DNA of 17,128 bases. It comes from Oscillospiraceae bacterium (GTDB lineage: Bacteria; Bacillota; Clostridia; Oscillospirales; Acutalibacteraceae). The notes beneath the pieces were generated by a model. It did no database searches. It saw nothing but the letters and a program-made list of their open reading frames with translations, and had not been told where the DNA came from. Position numbers and translations under genes: made by a program. Location: positions 1 through 17,128 of the forward strand of contig JAQWBK010000024.1 of the NCBI GenBank assembly GCA_028706415.1, given 5' to 3'. Of this stretch, positions 7,226-13,924 are shown piece by piece; position 1 is the first letter of the stretch; every line of letters begins with the position of its first letter.

Positions 7226-8029
7226 TTGATAATTAAGAAGAAGAGAAGAAGCCCGATTAAAACTGCATTTGTCACCTTTCTTATTGTTAGTTTGGCTTTT
7301 TTTTGCACACTTTTTGCGCTAAATTTGGATGTGGTATCAAGTTATTTCGGCAAAAACCCCTGTGTATCCGACACTTCAATGCGAAACCCTTATCAGGGGT
7401 CCTGGAACAATAAAGTAGATGCTAATAACCCCGCTTTATCAGAGTCTTTTCTTGATTATGTTGATGATACGATATTTATCGGTGATTCCCGCACCTGCGG
7501 GTTGGCCACCTATAGATTTATTAAACAGAAAAATGTATATGCCGTTGTCGGTCAAAGCCACATCGGTGCCCGAAGCGAGCATTTTGTTAATTTGGGAACC
7601 GGATACCTATTGACGGTTGCACAGGCAGTAGCTATTAAAAAACCAGAACGGATGATTGTTTCTTATGGTATAAACGGGGTTTCTTTCATGGGAGAAGACT
7701 CGTTTATGTCAGAATACTCCGCCCTAATTGATGAGCTGAAGTCAGCCTCCCCCAACAGTCTGTTAATAATTCAGTCAATCCTTCCTGTTTCAAGTTATTA
7801 TGAGATATGTACAGATCCGAGGCTTACCAACCATAAAATAGATAATTATAACGCCAAGCTGAAGCAACTGGCTCTTGAAAAAGACTGCCGGTTTCTTGAC
7901 ATATCATCTCTGCTGAAGGATAATCAAAACTGCCTTTCATCCATTTATGATTCGGGGGATGGTCTTCATTTTAACATTCATGCGTATGAAGTAATTCTTC
8001 AGTATATCGACCAGAATCGCATTATTTAG
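7226..8029 (+). CDS. Membrane-anchored SGNH/GDSL-like hydrolase
   Basis: The protein of 267 residues begins with a basic stretch (KKKRRSPIK) and one membrane segment (about residues 13-34), so the catalytic part should lie outside the cell. The SGNH blocks are present: block I FIGDSRT with Ser88, a YGINGV stretch with Asn150 fitting block III, and block V DGLHF with Asp245 and His248. Such proteins act as esterases, for example on O-acetylated cell-wall polysaccharide; the substrate cannot be read here. The start is TTG 7226, because GGAGG at 7213-7217 sits eight bases ahead; the longer frame from TTG 7202 would put the ribosome site inside the gene. It lies 23 bases before the next gene and is probably co-transcribed with it. 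Confidence 0.85.
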   Translation: MIIKKKRRSPIKTAFVTFLIVSLAFFCTLFALNLDVVSSYFGKNPCVSDTSMRNPYQGSWNNKVDANNPALSESFLDYVDDTIFIGDSRTCGLATYRFIKQKNVYAVVGQSHIGARSEHFVNLGTGYLLTVAQAVAIKKPERMIVSYGINGVSFMGEDSFMSEYSALIDELKSASPNSLLIIQSILPVSSYYEICTDPRLTNHKIDNYNAKLKQLALEKDCRFLDISSLLKDNQNCLSSIYDSGDGLHFNIHAYEVILQYIDQNRII

Positions 8030-8052
8030 TTTGAAGGAATTGAATTATATCT

Positions 8053-8475
8053 ATGAGCCGTATAAAAAGTAAAATAGAAGCGGTAATTACCTTAAGCCCG
8101 TCAACCTGTTATTATATGCGTACCGGTCAGTGTTCTTTGGATGTGGTTACAGATTACTATGTTTCTACATCATCAAGAACGGGGGCCGGCGAGCTGCTTT
8201 TTTGCCCAAGACTTTATCGCGCCATGTGCAATCGTGAGCGGATGAAGCCGATAACGGTTACCCCCTGCCAATGCGGGCATGCCGAGGTGGTTTCGGGGTA
8301 TCAGCGGGCATGTATCGCAAGCCGTAAAGGTGTTGAGCTTGCCATCCGCCAGTCAACCGGCAAGCATAAAACCAACTGTCCGATATGCGGCGGTCAGGTA
8401 ACCTTTGAAAGAAACAGCGGCAGTCATAAGTTTGTCGGAGTTAATATTTGCGCCCAAGAAACCGAGGATACATAA
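8053..8475 (+). CDS. Cys-rich protein of unknown function with zinc-ribbon-like motifs
   Basis: I do not recognise this 140-residue protein. It has ten Cys. The C-terminal half contains PCQCGH (Cys72, Cys74, His76), Cys87 and a CPICGG knuckle (Cys109, Cys112), which together could hold zinc; the CPICGG pair is the strongest sign. There is no signal peptide or membrane segment, so it is probably cytosolic. The start ATG follows GAAGGAA about ten bases upstream. It follows the SGNH-like gene by 23 bases in the same direction. The stop codon is immediately followed by the repeat of a MITE-like element, so the coding end is intact but its natural 3' flank has been pushed away. Confidence 0.7.
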   Translation: MSRIKSKIEAVITLSPSTCYYMRTGQCSLDVVTDYYVSTSSRTGAGELLFCPRLYRAMCNRERMKPITVTPCQCGHAEVVSGYQRACIASRKGVELAIRQSTGKHKTNCPICGGQVTFERNSGSHKFVGVNICAQETEDT

Positions 8476-8632
8476 GGTCACCTCTAAAAACCCCTTCCGG
8501 TGTCTTCCGGCACAATTTCCGCCGGACTGCGTCAAACCTCCTCGTAAGGCGGAAAGCCTTGCTTCGTCGGCTTTCCTTGTCCGACAAAATTTCTGCTCGG
8601 AATCCGTTCAAAACAGGTTTTTAGAGGTGACC
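8476..8632. mobile_element. 157-bp MITE-like element with perfect 17-bp terminal inverted repeats
   Basis: The ends are exact 17-base complements: GGTCACCTCTAAAAACC at 8476-8492 and its reverse complement at 8616-8632. The tetramer ATAA flanks both ends (8472-8475 and 8633-8636), consistent with a 4-bp target duplication. The left copy contains the stop codon of the gene before it. Inside are an inverted pair GGAAAGCC/GGCTTTCC near 8549-8574 and two loosely similar blocks around ACAATTTC and AAAATTTC. No ORF of useful size is present, so it would need a transposase supplied elsewhere. The parent IS family is not identified. Confidence 0.75.
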
Positions 8633-8654
8633 ATAACAATATTTATCACAAAAA

Positions 8655-8810
8655 AGCCCGCAACCTCAGCTAATACTAATCTCAAATAAAAGGATCGATA
8701 AAATTGTCGCTCAAGTCGCGTTCGTCTTTAAAGAACGCATCACTCCATTTTATCGGCTTTTATTATTGAGATTAGTATAAAAAGCTTTGAATGCGGGCTA
8801 ATATTTTTTT
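8655..8810. terminator. Bidirectional terminator with an inserted element in its loop
   Basis: AGCCCGCA (8655-8662), preceded by an A-run, pairs with TGCGGGCT (8792-8799), followed by a T-run at 8804-8810. The two arms flank a 100-bp element at 8676-8775. The genes on either side converge, as expected for a shared terminator. Because the element can itself fold into a hairpin, the stem may still close. Confidence 0.7.
8676..8775. mobile_element. 100-bp MITE-like element with TA-flanked inverted repeats
   Basis: The ends CTAATCTCAA (8676-8685) and its complement (8766-8775) are perfect, and similarity continues inward over about 30 bases of each arm (TAAAAG and CGATAAAAT blocks with small gaps). 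A TA dinucleotide flanks both ends (8674-8675 and 8776-8777), as after insertion by an IS630/Tc1-mariner type transposase. There is no ORF. The element at 16905-17055 has the same TA-CTAATC terminus. Confidence 0.7.
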
Positions 8811-8811
8811 G

Positions 8812-9354
8812 TTAATTTTTATCCAGTTTGAATATCCTTTTAATTCTCGGATGAAGGGAACGCATATACATTGAAATGACATTTGTCAGTGCAACATCAT
8901 AAATAACAAATACTATATTTGCAAATGCCAACATGATATAAATCAGATTTATTCCGCCAATAATAAGCATTTCAAATTCTATATTAAACACAAGCACCAA
9001 TAAAAGAAATGATGATATTATTGATGTGTTGAACACCAGTAATTTTAAAATCCATTCCAGCCACCGTTTTGAAATTCGTTCAAGCACCGATTTTAAGATT
9101 GGATAGTACCCAAAAAGGCTGATAAACAAGATTTTCGCCTCGATATCCGGAGCAACCAACAAAGACAGCAATGCCACCGCCCCGTATACCATCCAGCTGC
9201 TTTTGGGACCAACTTCAATAACAAAAGGAATGAGTACCGCCCCGGCAATAGCAGGCAGAGCGTAGGTGCCTAAACTGAAAAATGTAAGCATCATAAAAGT
9301 CAGTGAAAGAGCCCCCAATACACCGCCCAGAGCAACCTTTCCGCTTTGTCTCAA
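8812..9354 (-). CDS. Integral membrane protein of unknown function
   Basis: This 180-residue protein is mostly hydrophobic, with about five membrane segments, a GKVALGGVLGALSLTFMML opening, a LFGYYPILKSVLERI stretch in the middle and a basic tail (RIKRIFKLDKN) that should face the cytoplasm. The N-terminal half resembles the small membrane proteins of clostridia that are annotated as unknown, sometimes as ECF S-like; I cannot assign a ligand. The likely start is TTG 9354 with only a weak GGGG eight bases ahead, so the start is uncertain. It is the third gene of a unit with the Cys-tailed J-domain protein (22 bases upstream) and the DUF5685-like protein. Its stop codon lies next to the shared terminator T-run. 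Confidence 0.65.
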   Translation of the reverse strand: MRQSGKVALGGVLGALSLTFMMLTFFSLGTYALPAIAGAVLIPFVIEVGPKSSWMVYGAVALLSLLVAPDIEAKILFISLFGYYPILKSVLERISKRWLEWILKLLVFNTSIISSFLLLVLVFNIEFEMLIIGGINLIYIMLAFANIVFVIYDVALTNVISMYMRSLHPRIKRIFKLDKN

Positions 9355-9376
9355 ATTAAAACCCCGCTTTCGTTTT

Positions 9377-9991
9377 TCAGCAACAACTAATTAAATCCCC
9401 GCCCATGCACTCGCAACAGCAGTCGGCACAGACTAAACCTGTGCACATATCGCATCCGGTACATCCCCCATTTTGTGCACGCCCGCCAGCTGCTCGGTAA
9501 CCGCCTGTCCGTCTTTGATAATTTATCTGGTTAACTGCAGTGCGATATTCCATATTTGACGGGTCCATGCGTGACGCCCTCTCAAAATGTGTATATGCAT
9601 CCTCAAGCCAGCCCTTTTTAAATAAAACGCTACCCTTCAAAAATGACCATTCTGCATCTCTGGATGACTGGGGTATCCCATCAAGAAGCATTTCGGCATC
9701 AAGAATACGACCTGCGTTTATTAGATTTCGTATGTCGTAATACCGTGAACTGCCCGAGGCGTATGCCCCCCCTCCGTTTTTACTGCCTGATCCGCCACCC
9801 TGACGACGCATTTGAACAATCTTGTCATATGCTTCGTTGATTTCCTGCATCTTTTCCTCGGCAAGATCGGACAACGGATTATTTGCATAGTTATCCGGAT
9901 GATATTTACGCGCAAGCTCACGATATGCTGCCTTTACCTCGTCATCCGTGGCATTGGGTTGAACCCCCAACACTTCATATGGATTGCTCAT
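9377..9991 (-). CDS. J-domain protein with TPR-like helices and a Cys-rich tail
   Basis: The 204-residue protein opens with a J-domain (NPYEVLGVQPNATDDEVKAA) with the HPD motif at residues 31-33, so it can stimulate the ATPase of an Hsp70 such as DnaK. A Gly/Ser linker leads to a TPR-like helical region (about 80-165; AEWSFLKGSVLFKKGW, then AYTHFERASRMDP). The last 29 residues contain ten Cys, including GCTGCDMC and CADCCCEC, followed by MGGDLISCC. This tail is not the zinc module of DnaJ; it could bind metal. There is no G/F-rich region plus substrate domain as in true DnaJ. The start is ATG 9991, with AAAGGTTGG roughly nine bases ahead; TTG 10003 is the alternative. It lies 42 bases after the DUF5685-like gene. 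Confidence 0.85.
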   Translation of the reverse strand: MSNPYEVLGVQPNATDDEVKAAYRELARKYHPDNYANNPLSDLAEEKMQEINEAYDKIVQMRRQGGGSGSKNGGGAYASGSSRYYDIRNLINAGRILDAEMLLDGIPQSSRDAEWSFLKGSVLFKKGWLEDAYTHFERASRMDPSNMEYRTAVNQINYQRRTGGYRAAGGRAQNGGCTGCDMCTGLVCADCCCECMGGDLISCC

Positions 9992-10033
9992 ATTTTTAAC
10001 CAACCTTTTTTGCAGAATAGTTTGAAAAGCTTA

Positions 10034-10903
10034 TTATTCAAACTTACCCACCTTATTAAATACCTGCTTTTGAATATTCGGTATTCCCTGTTCAAGAACA
10101 TTGCGTAATATCCCATCAAATCGATTAACACTCAACAAATTATATGCAGAAATACATTCACCTAAACAGGTATTAAGAACCGGCATAATTAAAGACTCAA
10201 TATCTGTGTGTGGAGCCTCATTATTCTTTAGCCCATAGGAATAAACAAAAGGATTATAACTCCCTTGCCGGATATCATTCTCAATATCATCCGCAGCATC
10301 TATTAAATAAATCCATCTGCCCAAGCAGTAACCGAACCTCTCCCGAATACGGCGTTCGGTTTCGTCCTTTGCCCCATTCTGAGCCAATACCGATAAAATC
10401 AGAGCGGTCGGTTCGGCCGCAGCATCAATCGAAGCAGTACATTCGCTCTCCAGCTTTCTTTGCTTATCAATGCAGCTGCTAACCACATTATCAAGCCGGG
10501 GCTGACACTTTGCAGCCTTTTTCCTTGCACGAGATGCAAACGGCAACAGTAAACGGGCGGGAATCGACTTAAAGAAACCGCTGTCGCTGATATTATCTTT
10601 AATTTTGAAATAGTTTAAAATCGATGCGGCATCTGCCGAAAACTTGATATGCTCATTTTCACAGCAGCAGGTGCGTTTTTTGAGGGGATTAAACTTACAA
10701 CGCCCTTTTTTAAAACCGGCACATTCGTCTGAAAGTGCCATATGAAACAATGCAAGAAATGCAAAGTCGTAACTTAATGTCATTTGAGAAAAAAAGCCGT
10801 AGCTTTTCCCGAGCTGCTTGCATAATGAACAATAAATCCCCTGATAATGCTCATATTCTGCCATTCTGAGATCTGGCTTGTACACCCGCACATACCCGAA
10901 CAT
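10034..10903 (-). CDS. DUF5685-like protein with Cys clusters and an Asp-rich motif
   Basis: This 289-residue protein matches what I recall of the clostridial DUF5685 family, whose function is unknown. It opens MFGYVRVYKPDLRMAEYEHY with CSLC at 25-28, has further Cys at 61 and 69 and a CCC run at 79-81, and is largely alpha-helical. In the C-terminal half a helix reads GRWIYLIDAADDIENDIRQG (Asp202, 205, 206 and 210) followed by YNPF. That spacing is like the Asp-rich magnesium motif of squalene/phytoene synthase-type enzymes, a resemblance only. The start is ATG 10903 with AAAGGA nine bases ahead. It leads the unit with the J-domain and membrane-protein genes. Upstream DNA (10904-11072) is AT rich without one clear promoter. 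Gene certain, family fairly sure, function open. Confidence 0.8.
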   Translation of the reverse strand: MFGYVRVYKPDLRMAEYEHYQGIYCSLCKQLGKSYGFFSQMTLSYDFAFLALFHMALSDECAGFKKGRCKFNPLKKRTCCCENEHIKFSADAASILNYFKIKDNISDSGFFKSIPARLLLPFASRARKKAAKCQPRLDNVVSSCIDKQRKLESECTASIDAAAEPTALILSVLAQNGAKDETERRIRERFGYCLGRWIYLIDAADDIENDIRQGSYNPFVYSYGLKNNEAPHTDIESLIMPVLNTCLGECISAYNLLSVNRFDGILRNVLEQGIPNIQKQVFNKVGKFE

Positions 10904-11072
10904 AATTCGTGTCCTTTCCGGGTTTTTCCGTAGGATAATAACTCTTATAAACAAATATATCATACAGTATTAAAATAATTTTAATATTAAAGAATTGTAA
11001 ATAATACATATTGTAATATTATGGTTGTTAATTGATTGGCATAACAAAACACGGCTTGCCACTCCATATCGG

Positions 11073-13916
11073 TCAGCTCTCCTGCCTGTCCCTCCCGAGT
11101 ACCGGCAACAAATACTGTCCTGTGTATGATTCATCGCAAGCTGCTATTTGTTCGGGTGTTCCGGCGGCTATTATATAACCGCCGTTGTCTCCCCCCTCGG
11201 GGCCCAAGTCAATAATATAATCGGCGGTTTTTATCACATCAAGATTATGCTCAATTACAACGACGGTATTGCCCCCATCCACCAATTTATGCAAAACCGA
11301 AATCAGCTGCTTGACATCAGCGGTATGAAGTCCGGTTGTAGGCTCGTCCAGAATATAAATCGTACTTCCTGTAGCTCGTTTTGCAAGCTCGGTTGCAAGC
11401 TTAACCCGCTGTGCCTCTCCCCCCGACAGGGTGGTTGCGGATTGACCCAGCTTTATATATCCAAGCCCAACATCAAACAAGGATTTAAGCTTTCGGTGGA
11501 TTTTCGGTATGCTGTTGAAAAATTCCAGTGCCTCCTCAACCGTCATTTCAAGCACATCATGGATGTTGCTACCTTTATAACGCACCTCAAGCGTCTCCCT
11601 GTTATATCGGTGCCCCTTACAGACCTCGCACGGGACATAAATATCAGGAAGAAAATGCATCTCAATTTTTATTATACCGTCACCCTGGCACGACTCACAC
11701 CGTCCGCCCTTTGTATTAAATGAAAAGCGTCCTAAAGTATAGCCCTTCATTTTAGCATCATTTGTGGATGCAAAAAGCTCCCGAATATTGTTAAACACCC
11801 CGGTATATGTTGCCGGATTTGAACGCGGGGTACGACCTATGGGCGACTGATCGATAGCTATTACCTTATCAAGCGCATCCATTCCCTCGATCGCGGTATG
11901 CAAACCCGCCCTGGTGTGGGCGCGGTTAAGGTCGGCAGCCAGCTTTTTATATACTATTTCATTGACAAGGGTTGACTTGCCCGAACCGGAAACACCGGTA
12001 ACACAGTTGAAGGCGCCCAACAAAAAGGTGGCATTAATATTTTTTAAATTGTTTTCACGGGCGTCGACAACCGTAAGATACTTTCCGTTGCCCTTGCGCC
12101 GCTTTACGGGAATATCGATTTTTTTCTTTCCGCTTAGGTATTGTCCGGTAACCGACTGCTCACATTCAAGTAATTTATCCACCGTACCCGAATATACCAC
12201 TTCACCGCCATGAATACCCGCCCCGGGGCCTATATCCACAATCCAGTCGGCACTCAGCATTGTTTCTTCATCATGCTCTACCACAATAATGGTGTTTCCG
12301 ATATCTCTCATCCGCCTAAGGGTTGAAAGCAGCTTGACATTATCGCGTTGGTGCAGCCCGATGCTGGGCTCGTCAAGTATATACAGCACCCCCATAAGGG
12401 ATGAGCCGATTTGGGTGGCAAGACGAATGCGTTGACTTTCCCCTCCCGACAGGGTGCTTGACGGACGAGACAGGGAGAGATAATTCAGCCCAACACTTTG
12501 CAGAAAACCGAGGCGCTCTTTAATCTCGATTAATATTCGCTCAGCTATCATGCTATCCCGCTTGGTCAAATTCAAATTCTGTATGAAATCAAGCGCGCCA
12601 AATACAGATTTATGGGATAAATCCGATATATTTATATCCCCCACCGTAACTGCAAGGCTTTCGGGTTTCAGTCTCCTGCCCTCGCAGTCCGGACAGGGAA
12701 TCTGGTTCATGTATGATTCCAGTTCCTCACGCACCCAGGCACTTTGTGTTTCTCTGTATCTCCGCTGTAAATTATTTATTACTCCCTCAAATTCGGATTT
12801 ATATGTGCCGGAACCGTATTCAAACTTGCGGGTCATCTTAATCTTCTCGCCCTTACTGCCATAAAGAAGAATATCAATTATTTCGGGGGGGAGATTTAGT
12901 ATTGGGGTATCAAGCGAAAAGCTGTAATGTTCTGCCAAAGCTTCAAAATACATCTGGGCAATGGTACCGCCGTCGATATAGCTCCAGCCGCTTGCGCGTA
13001 TTGCACCTTCGCGTATCGAAAGGTTTTTGTTTGATATAACAATATCCGGGTCAATCGACATAAAAATGCCAAGCCCGCCGCATTTTGAGCAGGCGCCATA
13101 AGGGTTATTAAAAGAGAACATTCGGGGGGTTAATTCCTCAATGCTTATCGAATGTTCCGGGCAGGAGAAATTCTGGGAAAAGCGCATCTCCTCCCCTCCC
13201 ACAATATCCACCGTAAGAAGCCCACCCGAAAGTGCGGTTGCCGTTTCAATGGAATCGGAAAGACGGCTTCGTATACCGGAAGCTATAACCAAACGGTCGA
13301 CAACAATTTCGATGGTATGCCTTTTATTTTTTTCAAGCTTAATGTTCTCGGAAAGATCATAAATTATGCCGTCTATACGCACCCGAACATATCCCGATTT
13401 TCGGGCATTTTCAAGCTCCTTGACATACTCCCCTTTACGCCCACGCACCACAGGAGAAAGTAATTGAATGCGGGTACCCTCTGCCAGCTCCATAATGCTG
13501 TCCACAATCTGGTCAACCGTCTGTTGCAGAATTTCGCGTCCGCAAACAGGACAATGCGGAATTCCTATTCTAGCATAAAGCAGTCGCAGATAATCAAATA
13601 TCTCGGTTACCGTGCCAACCGTGGAGCGCGGGTTTTTTGAGGTCGTTTTCTGGTCTATGGATATAGCGGGAGACAGTCCTTCTATGGTATCGACATCGGG
13701 TTTATCCATCTGCCCCAAAAACTGTCGGGCATATGATGAAAGGCTTTCGACATACCGCCTTTGTCCTTCAGCATATATGGTGTCAAAGGCAAGAGATGAT
13801 TTCCCCGAACCGGATAAACCTGTAAAAACAATCAACTTATTACGCGGTATTTCAAGGTCAACATTTTTAAGGTTGTGTTCTCTTGCGCCCTTAATAATCA
13901 GCTTTGAGTTTTGCAT
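11073..13916 (-). CDS. uvrA: Excinuclease ABC subunit A
   Basis: UvrA dimerises, scans DNA with UvrB and detects bulky lesions in nucleotide excision repair. The 947 residues are full length. Two ABC ATPase modules are complete: Walker A GLSGSGKS at 33-40 and GVSGSGKST in the second half, with signatures LSGGESQRIRLA and LSGGEAQRVKLA and Walker B regions YILDEPSIGLH and YILDEPTTGLH. Zinc-binding pairs include CPVC (122-125), CSKC (276-279), CPDC, and a CESC..CEVC module. In the first module the usual CxxC before the SFN segment is CPEH, so His255 replaces a Cys. The ATG lies eight bases after the uvrB stop, its ribosome site AGGAAGGAAG overlapping the end of uvrB, so translation is coupled. 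No strong terminator is seen after the stop. Confidence 0.98.
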   Translation of the reverse strand: MQNSKLIIKGAREHNLKNVDLEIPRNKLIVFTGLSGSGKSSLAFDTIYAEGQRRYVESLSSYARQFLGQMDKPDVDTIEGLSPAISIDQKTTSKNPRSTVGTVTEIFDYLRLLYARIGIPHCPVCGREILQQTVDQIVDSIMELAEGTRIQLLSPVVRGRKGEYVKELENARKSGYVRVRIDGIIYDLSENIKLEKNKRHTIEIVVDRLVIASGIRSRLSDSIETATALSGGLLTVDIVGGEEMRFSQNFSCPEHSISIEELTPRMFSFNNPYGACSKCGGLGIFMSIDPDIVISNKNLSIREGAIRASGWSYIDGGTIAQMYFEALAEHYSFSLDTPILNLPPEIIDILLYGSKGEKIKMTRKFEYGSGTYKSEFEGVINNLQRRYRETQSAWVREELESYMNQIPCPDCEGRRLKPESLAVTVGDINISDLSHKSVFGALDFIQNLNLTKRDSMIAERILIEIKERLGFLQSVGLNYLSLSRPSSTLSGGESQRIRLATQIGSSLMGVLYILDEPSIGLHQRDNVKLLSTLRRMRDIGNTIIVVEHDEETMLSADWIVDIGPGAGIHGGEVVYSGTVDKLLECEQSVTGQYLSGKKKIDIPVKRRKGNGKYLTVVDARENNLKNINATFLLGAFNCVTGVSGSGKSTLVNEIVYKKLAADLNRAHTRAGLHTAIEGMDALDKVIAIDQSPIGRTPRSNPATYTGVFNNIRELFASTNDAKMKGYTLGRFSFNTKGGRCESCQGDGIIKIEMHFLPDIYVPCEVCKGHRYNRETLEVRYKGSNIHDVLEMTVEEALEFFNSIPKIHRKLKSLFDVGLGYIKLGQSATTLSGGEAQRVKLATELAKRATGSTIYILDEPTTGLHTADVKQLISVLHKLVDGGNTVVVIEHNLDVIKTADYIIDLGPEGGDNGGYIIAAGTPEQIAACDESYTGQYLLPVLGRDRQES

Positions 13917-13924
13917 GTTTTTAT

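Noticed and set aside
11041..11072. uvrA terminator
   Set aside because: Only a 3-bp GGC/GCC stem precedes a T-rich stretch, too weak to support.
11148..11723. 191-residue plus-strand ORF within uvrA
   Set aside because: It is antisense to conserved UvrA sequence and has no ribosome site or recognisable domain.
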